A stretch of 64,000 bases of DNA from Pseudomonas benzenivorans (lineage in GTDB: Bacteria > Pseudomonadota > Gammaproteobacteria > Pseudomonadales > Pseudomonadaceae): the NCBI RefSeq assembly GCF_033547155.1, contig NZ_CP137892.1, positions 186,001-250,000 on the forward strand, written 5' to 3'. The notes below the pieces were generated by a model. It made no database searches and was not told the DNA's origin. It was given only the letters and a program-made list of their open reading frames with translations. The position numbers and the translations under genes were made by a program. How positions within the stretch are numbered: position 1 is the first letter of the stretch; every line of letters starts with the position of its first letter. This document shows positions 22,087 to 32,141 of the stretch, in pieces.

Positions 22087-22497
22087 ATGAACAGCGCACC
22101 GCCGATCACCATCACTCGCCTCGACCTGCAGCGCCTGGAGCGCCTGCTCGACAGCCTGGAGGACTTCGGCGCGGGCGCTGTCGCCCTGCAGGCCGAGCTG
22201 GACCGCGCCGAGGTGGTCGGCCATGACGAGGTGCCGGCGGGGGTGGTGACCATGAACTCGCGGGTGCACTGCCGCGAGGAAGGCAGCGGCAAGGATTACC
22301 ACCTGACCCTGGTCTACCCGCAGGACGCCACCGGCGAGGGCCGGGTGTCGATCCTCGCTCCGGTCGGCAGCGCCTTGCTCGGCCTGTCGGTCGGTCAGCA
22401 CATCGACTGGACGGGGCCCGGTGGCAAGCCGTTGAAGCTGGCCTTGCTGGCGGTGGAGTACCAGCCCGAAGCGGCCGGGGAGTACAGCCGCGCGTAG
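22087..22497 (+). CDS. rnk: Nucleoside diphosphate kinase regulator Rnk (GreA/GreB-like C-domain)
   Basis: 136 residues. An N-terminal helical hairpin (TRLDLQRLERLLDSLED) is followed by the GreA-type C-terminal domain with VVTMNSRVHC, LTLVYPQDA, VSILAPVGSALLGLSVGQ. Rnk binds RNA polymerase and affects nucleotide pools and alginate synthesis in Pseudomonas. The Shine-Dalgarno AAGGAA at 22069 is 12 bases before the ATG and 6 before an in-frame CTG at 22081, so the start may be the CTG. Confidence 0.9.
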   Translation: MNSAPPITITRLDLQRLERLLDSLEDFGAGAVALQAELDRAEVVGHDEVPAGVVTMNSRVHCREEGSGKDYHLTLVYPQDATGEGRVSILAPVGSALLGLSVGQHIDWTGPGGKPLKLALLAVEYQPEAAGEYSRA

Positions 22498-22512
22498 TGG
22501 GCTCGGGCAGGC

Positions 22513-23151
22513 CTAGTCGCCCCCGCAGCCACTGCTACAGCCGTCGCTGCCGGCCCCGGCACAGCCACCGCCACAGCCGATGTGGCTGGCGCAGTAGGCC
22601 CCGGCGGCGCCGCTACTCCCCGGCGTGGCCCCGCAGTCCAGGCGATAGATGAAGCCGTCGGCGATACCCAGTTCGGCGTCCAGGGCGAACAGCAGGGGCA
22701 GGCGACTGGGCCGGCGCGGGGCAATGCCCTCGCGCGCGCAGGCCAGCTGCCAGGCGCGGCGGATGCCGGCATTGGCCGCCTGGGCATGAGGCATGGCGTC
22801 GTTCGGCGTATGGTGGAGGAAGCGTCCCAGGGCGCCGTCGCAGAAGTCCCGATACTGGCGGGTGTAGAGGATGAACTCGTGCCAGGCCACGTCCACCGCC
22901 TGGGAGGGCATGGCGACCAGGCGCCGGCCGGCCATGCGGCACAGCTGGAAATAGTCGCGCAGTCCGTCCAGCACCTGTTGGACCTGTTGTGCGTTGAGGT
23001 GCGGGTAGCGTTCGACGAGCTTGAGGCGTACCCGCTCGGGGAAGCGGTACTGGCCGATGAAGGCTTCGCGCCGTTGTCGACGGCGCATTCGCCAGGCATA
23101 GCAGATCGGTACCAACAGGGCTGCGATAAACAACCAGGTGATGGGGTGCAT
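22513..23151 (-). CDS. Membrane-anchored glycine-rich-domain (GRDP-like) protein with Cys/Gly tail
   Basis: 212 residues. One N-terminal membrane helix (ITWLFIAALLVPICYAW) is followed by a basic stop-transfer stretch, then a helical domain with VDVAWHEFILYTRQYRDFC, the His-containing motif of glycine-rich-domain proteins. The last 40 residues are almost entirely Gly, Ala, Ser and about seven Cys. The cellular role is unknown; the tail could bind metal or be secreted or disulfide-linked. Located between rnk and cyaA, with its start 17 bases after the cyaA stop on the same strand. Confidence 0.75.
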   Translation of the reverse strand: MHPITWLFIAALLVPICYAWRMRRRQRREAFIGQYRFPERVRLKLVERYPHLNAQQVQQVLDGLRDYFQLCRMAGRRLVAMPSQAVDVAWHEFILYTRQYRDFCDGALGRFLHHTPNDAMPHAQAANAGIRRAWQLACAREGIAPRRPSRLPLLFALDAELGIADGFIYRLDCGATPGSSGAAGAYCASHIGCGGGCAGAGSDGCSSGCGGD

Positions 23152-23168
23152 AGGCGATTGTCCCGGAC

Positions 23169-26024
23169 TCAGGCCCGCTCCAGGGCGCTGTTCAGTGCCG
23201 CTTCCAGCTCGGCCTTGTAGCGCAGATAGTGAATAGTCCGGGCCTGGTCGTCGCCGAGCACGGCGGACAGGTCGAGGTCGGTGATGTAGCAGGGGTAGCG
23301 CTCGCCGGTGCGGCGCTGCGCGAGGATGTGGCGGGCCACGGCGCTGTACAGGCCGCCACGGTATTCCAGCTCGGAAAATTCCCGATGATTGCAGTACAGG
23401 GTGACGCTGTTGCGCTGGCCTGTGGTCGGCTCGACGATGGCCTGGACGTCGTAGAACGGGTGGCTGAGGGGGGCGCTCGGCGCCGGCCGTCGCTCCAGCT
23501 GCTGGGGGCGCAGCGGCGGCGCCGGCAACACCTGGTAGTAGAGGATTTCCGGCGGCGCCTCGGGTAGCGGGCTGTCCAGGGGCAGCAGGGCGTTGTGCCG
23601 GTAGAGACAGGCATGCAGGAAACGCTGCAAGGGTGTCAGCAGGCTCTGTTCGTCATGGTACGGCAGGGTCTGGCGCCACAGGGCGTTGTGCTCGTCGAGC
23701 ACGGTGAGTTCCGCGGTCCCGTCCTGCTCGTGCAGGCGGTAGAACACCTGGATGCAGGCCGGTCTGCCCTGGGGCAGGATCAGCGCCAGATCCTCGCCCT
23801 CCAGGGCGTTGCGGTCCAGATGCAGCGGGCTGTAGTCCGCTTGCGCCGTACCCAGGTGGGCCAGCAGGGCCGGCAGGTCGGGCAGGGCGGTGTGCCGGGT
23901 CTGCCCGGGAACCAGTTCGAGTACATGGTAGTGCTGCTGGATCTGCAGCAGGTAGCGGTTGCGCGGGGTGCTGGCGAGGTGCTCGAAGATGTCGCGCAGC
24001 AGCCCCTCGACCCGCTCGGCAATGGCCGCGGCGCGATTGCGGCAGAAACAGCGGACTTGCAGCCTGGGCTTGTCGGCATCGGCCGGCAGGCTGTTGAGCA
24101 GACCGCGCAGGCAATCGAGCAGGGCGTGGGGGCCGGCATAACGCTGGACCGTCAGCTCGTTCCAGCTGTTCAGGCTGACCTGGTCGAGGGTCAGGATCAG
24201 GTTTTCGCGCATCCCGGAGTAGCCCAGCGCATCGATGCGTTCGCTGGTCATGTGCAGGTTCATCTGGCTGTGCTGCTTGAGCGGGTCGAGGCCGACATTG
24301 ACCAGTAGCAGTACTTCGCGCGGCGTGCTGGGGCGCAGCAGGGCCTCTTCGCTGACCGGCGGCAGTGGCAGGGGCAGGGCCTGTTGCAGGCTGGTCAACA
24401 GGTTGGCCAGCTCGAACTCGCTGAGGTCGCTGCTGCCGGGGTGCAGCGACAGCCGGGTGCCGCTGTCGATCACCCCGTTGCGATGACACCAGGCGAGCAG
24501 CTCGATCAGCTCGCGGGCGCGCTTGAGCGGGGCGAAATCCGCCCATTCCTGGGCGCCGAGGCTGCCGTGGAACAAGGCCCACTGGTTCTGTCGGGGGGCT
24601 TCCGGGCTGGGGCAGTGCACCAGGGTCAGGGTGTCCTCGCCCAGGTCCGGGGCGATGCCCGGGTTGATGAACTCGACCTTGCCGGCCTTGCGCTCGAAGG
24701 CGGCATACAGGCGCCGGCCGAGCACGCCGAGGTCGCGGCGGTTGAGCGAGCTGCCGGCATGCTCGCGGCGGGCGAATTGCGAGAGGAAGCGATAGCTATA
24801 AGTCAGCTCGTTGACCAGCATGCGCCGTTCGGCGCTGACTTGGCGCACCTTCCACTGGCTGCGGCTATCGAGCATCGCCAGCTGGCGTTGGCTCCACTGC
24901 CAGTCCTCGGTCAGGCGTTGCAGCAGCAGGCGCTGCCAGCTCCTGGGGGCGGCGCGCGGCGCGCGGCTGAGCTTCTTGTTGACCTTCAGGTACAGGCAGC
25001 GCCGCACCAGGGCCAGGCGCTCGGCTTCGCCGCGGCTCGTCAGGTATTCCTCCAGGCGCCGGTAGACCAGCACATAGGGGTCCAGCTCGTCGAGATCCAG
25101 GCGGTTGGCATAGACCGCCTGCTTGAAGCGCAGCGACAGGCACTCGACCTGGGGGTGTTCGCTGGCGTAGACCTCGGTGAGCAGCAGCTTGAGTACCGAC
25201 TTGTAGGGCGACTCGATGCCCTTGTACAGCTGCCACATGCCGGCGCCGATGAACTCCTCCGGCGGGATGTGCGCCAGGTGGCCGAGGTCGAGCACCTCAT
25301 CGGCGCGAATGAAGCGCTTGCTCAGCAGGGTGTGGCAGTACTCCTGGTAACGCGCCTCCTCGTATACTGGCACCAGCCACCACAGCGGGGTGCGCCCGGC
25401 CAGCCAGATGGCCGAGCGGTAGAACTCGTCGAGCAGCAGGTAGTGCTGGGTGGTGCCGCAGTCGTCGGAGGTCAGCTTGGCCTCGCGCTCGCCGCTGCTG
25501 AAGCGGGCCGGGTCGACCAGGAAGAAATGCGTCTCGGCGCCCTGGGTCGCGGCCCAGGCCTCCAGCAGCTCGCACTTTCTGGCCAGCTCGGCGAGCGCCT
25601 CGGCGCCGAGCTCCGGCGCGTGACACAGCCACAGGTCCATGTCGCTCTGCTCGGCCTGGGCCACGGTGCCCAGGCTGCCCATCAGGTACAGTCCGTGGAT
25701 CGGCAGCACGGCCGGGCCGCGGCGCGCCTTGTAGGCGAAGGATCGGGTCAGGCGCTGGGCCTCGGCGAGCAGCGCGTCATCCGGCTCGAAGCCGGACACC
25801 CCGGCTGGGGTCAGGCCCGAGACATAGCCGGGCAGCAGCGGATGGTTGACGTGAAACAGCAGCGGCAGCAGCTTGAGCACCAGTTGCTGGCGTGTCGACA
25901 ACGCCTGCATGGCGCGCTGCAGGCGACCCTCGTTGACCTTGAGGAAGCGCGCGCGCAGCTGTCCCAGCACCTTGCGGTCGATGCCGTCGTCGATGTCCGG
26001 GCGAATTTCCTGGCTGCGGTTCAT
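23169..26024 (-). CDS. cyaA: Class I adenylate cyclase
   Basis: 951 residues; makes cAMP from ATP in the cytoplasm. The N-terminal catalytic domain holds LMGSLGTVAQAEQSDMDLWL, the nucleotidyltransferase GS...DMD motif of class I cyclases, then DDCGTTQHYLLLDEFYRS and IPPEEFIGAGMWQLYKGIESP. The C-terminal half is regulatory in enterobacteria, where it responds to the glucose PTS. ATG at 26024 begins the conserved MNRSQEIRPDIDDGIDRK; a longer frame to 26117 lacks homology. In Pseudomonas most virulence cAMP comes from CyaB, with CyaA minor. Confidence 0.95.
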   Translation of the reverse strand: MNRSQEIRPDIDDGIDRKVLGQLRARFLKVNEGRLQRAMQALSTRQQLVLKLLPLLFHVNHPLLPGYVSGLTPAGVSGFEPDDALLAEAQRLTRSFAYKARRGPAVLPIHGLYLMGSLGTVAQAEQSDMDLWLCHAPELGAEALAELARKCELLEAWAATQGAETHFFLVDPARFSSGEREAKLTSDDCGTTQHYLLLDEFYRSAIWLAGRTPLWWLVPVYEEARYQEYCHTLLSKRFIRADEVLDLGHLAHIPPEEFIGAGMWQLYKGIESPYKSVLKLLLTEVYASEHPQVECLSLRFKQAVYANRLDLDELDPYVLVYRRLEEYLTSRGEAERLALVRRCLYLKVNKKLSRAPRAAPRSWQRLLLQRLTEDWQWSQRQLAMLDSRSQWKVRQVSAERRMLVNELTYSYRFLSQFARREHAGSSLNRRDLGVLGRRLYAAFERKAGKVEFINPGIAPDLGEDTLTLVHCPSPEAPRQNQWALFHGSLGAQEWADFAPLKRARELIELLAWCHRNGVIDSGTRLSLHPGSSDLSEFELANLLTSLQQALPLPLPPVSEEALLRPSTPREVLLLVNVGLDPLKQHSQMNLHMTSERIDALGYSGMRENLILTLDQVSLNSWNELTVQRYAGPHALLDCLRGLLNSLPADADKPRLQVRCFCRNRAAAIAERVEGLLRDIFEHLASTPRNRYLLQIQQHYHVLELVPGQTRHTALPDLPALLAHLGTAQADYSPLHLDRNALEGEDLALILPQGRPACIQVFYRLHEQDGTAELTVLDEHNALWRQTLPYHDEQSLLTPLQRFLHACLYRHNALLPLDSPLPEAPPEILYYQVLPAPPLRPQQLERRPAPSAPLSHPFYDVQAIVEPTTGQRNSVTLYCNHREFSELEYRGGLYSAVARHILAQRRTGERYPCYITDLDLSAVLGDDQARTIHYLRYKAELEAALNSALERA

Positions 26025-26127
26025 GTCGGGGTTCTGCGAAGGCGATACGCCAGGGCCGTCAGTGACGCTGGCGCGCAGCGGCTTGCCGTCGCTCGGTCGA
26101 GAGCGGCGGCTCGGCACCTGTCGTGGA

Positions 26128-26373
26128 TCAGGCTGTTTCGGCGACCTTGAGGATGGTCAGCAGGCCCTGCGCATGCTCGGCGGCATCCAGGCCGAGGCTG
26201 GTCAGGTAGCCGCCGTCTTCCTGGGTGACCAGGCCCTTGGCATGCAGGCGTTTGGCCGCGGCGATCGCCTCGGGCGCGGCGACATGGTGAACCTTGAGGC
26301 CCTCCTGGGTATTGCCCAGGTTGAACAGCGAGAGGAGTTCCAGTTCGGCAACCAACTCAGGGGTAAAGGACAT
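26128..26373 (-). CDS. TIGR02647 family small protein
   Basis: 81 residues. MSFTPELVAELELLSLFNL at the start, a VHHVAAPEAIAAAKRLHAKGLVTQEDGGYLT core and a helical end match the TIGR02647 family found in Pseudomonas and related genera. The core reads like a winged helix, so DNA binding is possible. Function unknown. It ends about 100 bases before cyaA on the same strand. Confidence 0.75.
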   Translation of the reverse strand: MSFTPELVAELELLSLFNLGNTQEGLKVHHVAAPEAIAAAKRLHAKGLVTQEDGGYLTSLGLDAAEHAQGLLTILKVAETA

Positions 26374-26505
26374 AAGTGCTCCAGGTTCTTGTGATTATCT
26401 GTCGGGCCGTATGACTGGCCCGGTGGTGGCCCGCGTCGGTTGGATCGGACCGCGGCTTCTTGCAGTGTAGCGAGCCGGCAGTGCTCCGTGCGCGGCCTCG
26501 CGACT

Positions 26506-26784
26506 TCAGTCGGTCTCTGCCGGCAAGGCCGGCAGGGCACGCAGCGCCTGCTCGTAGGCCTCGCCGTCGAAGGCGCGGTCCTCGCGCAGCATGGCCTTGA
26601 CCTCGTGGGCCAGGACCAGGGCCATCAGTTGGACGATCTCCTCGCGCTCGTAGCCGACCAGGGTCAGCTTGTTCAGGGTGGCGCGGGTCGCCGCCGGCTC
26701 GCCGGCTTCGATCTGGTTCTCGATGGCCTGGATCAGGGCGGTCTCGGCAAAGGCCTCGTCTTCGTGATCGTCGCTTTCGCTCAT
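26506..26784 (-). CDS. Small acidic protein of unknown function
   Basis: 92 residues from the ATG at 26784. The N-terminus is acidic (MSESDDHEDEAFAE), the rest is helical: QAIENQIEAGEPAATRATLNKL and REEIVQLMALVLAHEVKAML. No family recognised. The helix-turn-helix-like spacing and lack of membrane segments suggest a cytoplasmic helical adaptor. Base use matches its neighbours, so it is likely a real gene; a longer frame to 26904 overlaps the promoter of the GST gene and is less likely. Confidence 0.65.
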   Translation of the reverse strand: MSESDDHEDEAFAETALIQAIENQIEAGEPAATRATLNKLTLVGYEREEIVQLMALVLAHEVKAMLREDRAFDGEAYEQALRALPALPAETD

Positions 26785-26924
26785 GGCGGACTCATCCGTG
26801 GGGTTTGGCTGCAGTGTGCCAGCCTGGGGCCGGGCGCGCCATTCACCGAACCGATGTGACTGGCTGCCGGCCTGCCCATCGGCTAAACCTAGGGCCCCAA
26901 TCATCGGTGCCGAAGGTCGTTGCC

Positions 26925-27590
26925 ATGCTCAAGTTATATGGATTCGCGGTCAGCAACTACTACAACATGGTCAAGCTGGTGCTGCTGGAGAAGGGGCTGG
27001 CGTTCGAGGAAGTCACCGTTTACGCCACTCAGAGCGAGGCGTTCCTCGGTATCAGCCCGCGCGGCAAAGTGCCGGTGCTGGGGACCGAGCAGGGCTGCCT
27101 CAGCGAGACCAGTGCGATTCTCGATTACCTGGAGGACTGCGGAGCCGGCAAGGCCCTGCTGCCCGAGGAGCCCTTCGCCCGCGCCCAGGTGCGGGCGCTG
27201 ATGCGCGAGATCGAGCTGTATATCGAGCTGCCGGCGCGCCTCGGCTACCCGCAAGCCTTCTTTGCCACGCGCATTGGCGAAGAAACCAAGGCCAGGTGCA
27301 GGGCCGAGCTGCTGGCCGGGGTCGCCGCGCTCAAGCGTCACGGCCGTTTCGCCCCCTATGTCGCCGGCGACGGCTACAGCCTGGCCGATATCTATTTCCT
27401 CTACAGCGTCGACCTGGCCTGCGGGGTGGCGAAGAAGCTGTTCGAGCTGGACCTGTTGGCCGACTTCCCGGCGGCCGCCGAGCTGCTCGCCCGGCTCAAG
27501 CAGAACCCCCATGTGCAGCGCATTGCCGCCGATCGGGACGCGGCCATGCCGGCGTTCCTGGCGATGCTCCAGGCCAAGGCGAAGGGCTGA
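26925..27590 (+). CDS. Glutathione S-transferase family protein
   Basis: 221 residues. The thioredoxin-like N-domain starts MLKLYGFAVSNYYNMVKLVL, includes the cis-Pro turn in GKVPVLGT and the glutathione-binding LSETSAILDYLE near residues 63-74. The all-helical C-domain has GDGYSLADIYFLYSVDLA, the N-capping box and hydrophobic staple. Likely detoxification or isomerase function; substrate unknown. ATG at 26925 has GAAGG upstream. Converges on argH. Confidence 0.88.
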   Translation: MLKLYGFAVSNYYNMVKLVLLEKGLAFEEVTVYATQSEAFLGISPRGKVPVLGTEQGCLSETSAILDYLEDCGAGKALLPEEPFARAQVRALMREIELYIELPARLGYPQAFFATRIGEETKARCRAELLAGVAALKRHGRFAPYVAGDGYSLADIYFLYSVDLACGVAKKLFELDLLADFPAAAELLARLKQNPHVQRIAADRDAAMPAFLAMLQAKAKG

Positions 27591-27629
27591 GGTCAGGCGG
27601 CTCTTCGAGGGCCGCCTGAGCATGATGGC

Positions 27630-29024
27630 TCAGCGGCTGGCGAGCAGCTCGCGGCCGCGCTTGACCGCCGCACGCACCTGGTTCGGCGCGGTGCCGCCGA
27701 TATGGTCGCGGGCGTTCACCGAGCCTTCCAGGGTCAGCACGGCGAACACGTCCTGCTCGATCTGATCGCTGAACTGGCGCAGTTCCTCCAGGCTCATCTC
27801 GGCCAGGTCCTTGCCGTTGTCCACGCCGTATTTCACCGCGTGGCCGACGATCTCGTGGCAGTCGCGGAAGGGCAGGCCCTTGCGCACCAGGTAGTCGGCC
27901 AGGTCGGTGGCGGTGGAGAAGCCGCGCAGGGCCGCCTCGCGCATGATGGCGTGCCTGGGCTTGAGTGCCGGGATCATGTCGGCGAAGGCGCGCAGGCTGT
28001 CGCGCAGGGTGTCGGCGGCGTCGAACAGCGGCTCCTTGTCCTCCTGGTTGTCCTTGTTGTAGGCCAGCGGCTGGCCCTTCATCAGGGTCAGCAGGCCGGT
28101 GAGGGCGCCGAACACCCGGCCGCTCTTGCCGCGTACCAGCTCCGGCACGTCGGGATTCTTCTTCTGCGGCATGATCGAGGAGCCGGTGCAGAAGCGGTCG
28201 GGCAGGTCGATGAATTGGAACTGGGCGCTGGTCCACAGCACCAGCTCCTCGGAGAAGCGCGACAGGTGCATCATCGCCAGGGAGGCGGCGGCGCAGAATT
28301 CGATGGCGAAGTCGCGGTCCGACACGCCGTCCAGGGAGTTGCCGGAGACGGCCTCGAAGCCCAGCAACTGGCAGGTGATGCTGCGGTCGATGGGGTAGGT
28401 GGTGCCGGCCAGGGCCGCCGAGCCGAGCGGCATGCGGTTGGTGCGCTTGCGGCAATCCACCAGGCGCTCATGATCGCGCGAGAGCATCTCGAACCAGGCC
28501 AGCAGATGATGGCCGAAGGTCACCGGCTGGGCGGTCTGCAGGTGGGTGAAGCCGGGCATGATGGTTTCGGCCTCACGCTCGGCCTGCTCCAGCAGGCCCT
28601 GCTGCAGGCGGGTGATCTCGGCCAGGATCAGGTCGATCTCGTCGCGCAGCCACAGGCGGATGTCGGTGGCCACCTGGTCGTTGCGGCTGCGACCGGTGTG
28701 CAGCTTCTTGCCGGTGACGCCGATGCGTTCGGTGAGCTTGGCCTCGATGTTCATGTGCACGTCTTCCAGGTCGACGCGCCAGTCGAACTGGCCGGCCTCG
28801 ATCTCGCCCTGGATCTGCTTGAGGCCGTCGACGATGCTGTCGCGCTCGGCGTCGCTGAGCACGCCGACCTGGGCCAGCATGCTGGCGTGGGCGATCGAGC
28901 CCATGATGTCGTGGCGGTACAGGCGCTTGTCGAACTCGACGGAGGCGGTGAAGCGGGCGACGAAGGTGTCGACGGGTTCGCTGAAGCGGCCGCCCCAGGA
29001 TTGGTTGGTCTTCTCTGTGCTCAT
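27630..29024 (-). CDS. argH: Argininosuccinate lyase
   Basis: 464 residues; last step of arginine synthesis, argininosuccinate to arginine plus fumarate. The fumarase/aspartase superfamily signature [12 protein letters not shown] is present, as are [13 protein letters not shown] and [17 protein letters not shown]. The start at 29024 ([14 protein letters not shown]) is conserved; ten extra in-frame residues upstream are not. Divergent from algZ, the same head-to-head layout as in P. aeruginosa. Confidence 0.97.
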   Translation of the reverse strand: MSTEKTNQSWGGRFSEPVDTFVARFTASVEFDKRLYRHDIMGSIAHASMLAQVGVLSDAERDSIVDGLKQIQGEIEAGQFDWRVDLEDVHMNIEAKLTERIGVTGKKLHTGRSRNDQVATDIRLWLRDEIDLILAEITRLQQGLLEQAEREAETIMPGFTHLQTAQPVTFGHHLLAWFEMLSRDHERLVDCRKRTNRMPLGSAALAGTTYPIDRSITCQLLGFEAVSGNSLDGVSDRDFAIEFCAAASLAMMHLSRFSEELVLWTSAQFQFIDLPDRFCTGSSIMPQKKNPDVPELVRGKSGRVFGALTGLLTLMKGQPLAYNKDNQEDKEPLFDAADTLRDSLRAFADMIPALKPRHAIMREAALRGFSTATDLADYLVRKGLPFRDCHEIVGHAVKYGVDNGKDLAEMSLEELRQFSDQIEQDVFAVLTLEGSVNARDHIGGTAPNQVRAAVKRGRELLASR

Positions 29025-29280
29025 GGGATTCGCTCGGCTGGTGCGCTGATTCATGCAGGCCGCGGGTAGTGCCTGCGTGGCGGAAAAAGTCCGTCGATAA
29101 TAACAGGGTCGCGGGCAAAGTCGCCGCGGCGCGTGCGTCGACGGTGCCCTGCCGCGAGTGCTCTGACCAGTGTTGGCCAGGTCACAGTTCCATGTGTCGG
29201 CAGGGTATTTCGGCGATTTATTCGGCCCGCTGAGAGCCGGCTGCCTTGCCGCCAGGGGGCGCTACACGGAAACTGCGCCG

Positions 29281-30363
29281 ATGCCTATTCAATGGATTAC
29301 CCCCAAGCACCTCGCGGCCCCGGCCGACGATTTCTTCGTTCCCGAACTCTGCGAGCCGGAAGCCCTGCTGAGCATGGTGCTGCTCGCCGAGTTGCTGGTG
29401 CTGGTGCTGGTGCTCGCCGAACCCATGCTGCCCGGCTTCAACTGGGTGCGCCTGGCGCTGACCTCGCTGTTCGTGCAGTGGATCGTGCTGCTGTCGGCGG
29501 CGCTGCTGTGCCGCCTGCGCCCTTGGCTGGCGCGCCTGCGGGCGGCGCTGGCCGGTGGGCTGTGCTGCCTGCTGGTGGTCGGCCTGACCCTGGCCTGCAC
29601 CGCGGTGGCCGATTACTACGAGCTCGGCGGGCCGCTGCCGCACAACGGCGAGGTCAACCTGTACCTGCGTCATGCGCTGATCAGCCTGATCATGTCGGCA
29701 CTGCTGCTACGCTACTTCTATCTGCAGAGCCAATGGCGGCGGCAGGAGCAGGCCGAGTTGCGCGCGCGCATCGAGTCCTTGCAGGCGCGGATCCGTCCGC
29801 ACTTCCTGTTCAACAGCCTGAACAGCATCGCCAGTCTGGTGGCCGTCGACCCGTACAAGGCCGAGCAGGCGGTGCTGGATCTGTCCGATCTGTTTCGCGC
29901 CAGCCTGGCCAAGCCCGGCAGCCTGGTGCCCTGGAGCGAGGAGCTGGCACTGGCCAAACGATATTTGTCGATCGAGCACTACCGGCTCGGCGAGCGCTTA
30001 CAGTTGCAGTGGGAGGTGGCCGAGGTGCCGAACGATTTGCCGATTCCCCAGCTGACCCTGCAGCCGCTGCTGGAGAACGCCCTGATCTATGGCATCCAGC
30101 CGCGTATCGAGGGCGGCTTGGTACGGGTCGAGGCGAGCTACGCGGAGGGGGTGTTCCAGCTGTGCGTCAGCAACCCCTATGAGCAACAGGGCGAACCGCA
30201 ACCCTCGCGCGGCACCCATCAGGCGCTGAACAACATCGATGCGCGCCTCGCGGCGCTTTTCGGAGCCCGGGCCAGCCTCAGCGTGGAGCGTCGTGACGGT
30301 CGCCACTACACCTGTCTACGCTATCCTTGTGCGAGACTCACGCAGGAAGCCGGTGCATTATGA
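29281..30363 (+). CDS. algZ: Sensor histidine kinase AlgZ (FimS), LytS-type
   Basis: 360 residues. Several membrane helices fill the first 150 residues; the kinase part begins with the LytS-type phospho-acceptor box RPHFLFNSLNSIASLV, and an ATP-site asparagine lies in LQPLLENALIYG, but classical N/G boxes are incomplete, as known for AlgZ/FimS. It controls twitching motility and alginate with AlgR. ATG at 29281 starts the conserved MPIQWITPKHLAAPADDFF; the frame extends upstream without homology. Its stop overlaps the algR start as ATGA. Confidence 0.93.
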   Translation: MPIQWITPKHLAAPADDFFVPELCEPEALLSMVLLAELLVLVLVLAEPMLPGFNWVRLALTSLFVQWIVLLSAALLCRLRPWLARLRAALAGGLCCLLVVGLTLACTAVADYYELGGPLPHNGEVNLYLRHALISLIMSALLLRYFYLQSQWRRQEQAELRARIESLQARIRPHFLFNSLNSIASLVAVDPYKAEQAVLDLSDLFRASLAKPGSLVPWSEELALAKRYLSIEHYRLGERLQLQWEVAEVPNDLPIPQLTLQPLLENALIYGIQPRIEGGLVRVEASYAEGVFQLCVSNPYEQQGEPQPSRGTHQALNNIDARLAALFGARASLSVERRDGRHYTCLRYPCARLTQEAGAL

Positions 30364-31106
30364 ATGTCCTGATAGTCGATGATGAACCCCTGGCCCGCGA
30401 GCGTCTTAGCCGGATGGTCGCTGACCTCGAGGGCTATCGAGTCCTCGAGCCTGCCGCCAGCAATGGCGAAGAGGCGCTGACCCTGATCGACAGCCTGAGG
30501 CCGGATATCGTGTTGCTGGATATCCGCATGCCCGGCCTGGATGGCCTGCAGGTTGCGGCCAAGCTGTGCGAACGCGAGGCGCCGCCGGCGGTGATCTTCT
30601 GCACCGCCCACGACGAATTTGCCCTGGAGGCATTCAAGGTCAGCGCGGTGGGCTACCTGGTCAAGCCGGTGCGCCCGGAGAACCTTGGCGAGGCATTGAA
30701 GAAGGCCGAGCGGCCGAACCGCGTGCAACTCGCCGCCCTGACCCGCCCGGCGGCCGAGACCGGCGGCGGCCCGCGCAGCCATATCAGCGCCCGTACCCGC
30801 AAGGGCATCGAGCTGATTCCGCTGGACCAGGTGATCTACTTCATCGCCGACCACAAGTACGTGACGCTGCGCCACGAGGGCGGCGAGGTGCTGTTGGACG
30901 AGCCGTTGAAGGCGCTGGAGGACGAGTTCGGCGAGCGCTTCGTGCGCATCCACCGCAACGCCCTGGTGGCGCGCGAGCGCATCGAGCGCCTGCAGCGTAC
31001 TCCCCTCGGTCACTTCCAGCTGTACCTCAAGGGGCTGGATGGCGATGCGCTGGTCGTCAGCCGCCGGCATGTGGCCGGGGTGCGTAAGCTGATGCACAGT
31101 CTCTAG
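30360..31106 (+). CDS. algR: Response regulator AlgR (LytTR DNA-binding)
   Basis: 248 residues. Receiver domain with DD at 7-8, phospho-acceptor Asp54 in VLLDIRMPGLDG, Thr in FCTAHDEF and Lys in YLVKPV. The C-terminal LytTR domain reads RKGIELIPLDQVIYFIAD, then ERFVRIHRNALV. AlgR activates alginate, type IV pilus and other genes in Pseudomonas. Translation is coupled to algZ by a 4-base overlap. hemC follows after 96 bases, a known alginate/heme neighbourhood. Confidence 0.96.
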   Translation: MNVLIVDDEPLARERLSRMVADLEGYRVLEPAASNGEEALTLIDSLRPDIVLLDIRMPGLDGLQVAAKLCEREAPPAVIFCTAHDEFALEAFKVSAVGYLVKPVRPENLGEALKKAERPNRVQLAALTRPAAETGGGPRSHISARTRKGIELIPLDQVIYFIADHKYVTLRHEGGEVLLDEPLKALEDEFGERFVRIHRNALVARERIERLQRTPLGHFQLYLKGLDGDALVVSRRHVAGVRKLMHSL

Positions 31107-31202
31107 GCGTGCAGAGGCGCCGCAGGGTGCCTTGCATCCGGCGCAGGCCCTTGGCGGGCCAGCCTGTTATCATCCCCGGCGGTTCGTATTCTGGAATTGC
31201 CC

Positions 31203-32141
31203 ATGTCCCGCGAAATTCGCATCGCCACCCGAAAAAGCGCCCTGGCCCTGTGGCAGGCCGAACACGTCAAGGCCCGCCTGGAGCAGGCCCATCCGGGACT
31301 CAGGGTCAGCCTGGTGCCGATGGTCAGCCGCGGCGACAAGCTGCTCGACGCGCCGCTGGCGAAGATCGGCGGCAAGGGCCTGTTCGTCAAGGAACTGGAG
31401 ACCGCGCTGCTCGAAGGCCAGGCCGACATCGCCGTGCACTCGATGAAGGACGTGCCGATGGACTTCCCCGAGGGCCTGGGCCTGTACTGCATCTGCGAGC
31501 GTGAAGACCCGCGCGATGCCTTCGTCTCCAACCGCTTCGCCAGTCTCGACGCGCTGCCGGCCGGCAGCGTGGTCGGCACCTCCAGCCTGCGCCGCCAGGC
31601 CCAGTTGCTGGCCCGCCGGCCCGACCTGAAGATCCAGTTCCTGCGCGGCAACGTCAATACCCGCCTGGCCAAGCTCGATGCCGGCGAGTACGACGCCATC
31701 ATCCTCGCCGCCGCCGGCCTGATCCGCCTCGGCTTCGCCGATCGCATCCGCTCCTCGATCAGCGTCGAGGACAGCCTGCCGGCGGGCGGGCAGGGCGCGG
31801 TGGGCATCGAATGCCGCAGCGCCGACAGCGAGATCCATGCCCTGCTGGCGCCCCTGCACCACGTCGACACCGCCCTGCGGGTGACGGCCGAGCGTGCGTT
31901 GAACAAGCGCCTCAATGGCGGCTGCCAGGTGCCGATCGCCTGTTACGCGGTGCGCGAAGGCGGGCAGCTGTGGCTGCGCGGCCTGGTCGGCCAGCCGGAC
32001 GGTGGCCTGCTGCTGCGCGCGGAAGGCCGAGCGCCGGAAACGGCGGCCGAGCAACTCGGCGTGCAGGTCGCCGAAGCCCTGCTGGCCCAGGGGGCGGCGG
32101 CGATCCTGCAGGCGATCTACGGCGAGGCCGACGCCGAGTGA
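31203..32141 (+). CDS. hemC: Porphobilinogen deaminase (hydroxymethylbilane synthase)
   Basis: 312 residues; joins four porphobilinogens into hydroxymethylbilane. [18 protein letters not shown] at the N-terminus, the substrate arginines in [10 protein letters not shown] and RGNVNTRL, the catalytic Asp in HSMKDVPM, and the dipyrromethane cofactor Cys in LNGGCQVPI are all present. ATG at 31203 is preferred over a TTG at 31197. The stop overlaps the hemD start. Confidence 0.97.
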   Translation: MSREIRIATRKSALALWQAEHVKARLEQAHPGLRVSLVPMVSRGDKLLDAPLAKIGGKGLFVKELETALLEGQADIAVHSMKDVPMDFPEGLGLYCICEREDPRDAFVSNRFASLDALPAGSVVGTSSLRRQAQLLARRPDLKIQFLRGNVNTRLAKLDAGEYDAIILAAAGLIRLGFADRIRSSISVEDSLPAGGQGAVGIECRSADSEIHALLAPLHHVDTALRVTAERALNKRLNGGCQVPIACYAVREGGQLWLRGLVGQPDGGLLLRAEGRAPETAAEQLGVQVAEALLAQGAAAILQAIYGEADAE

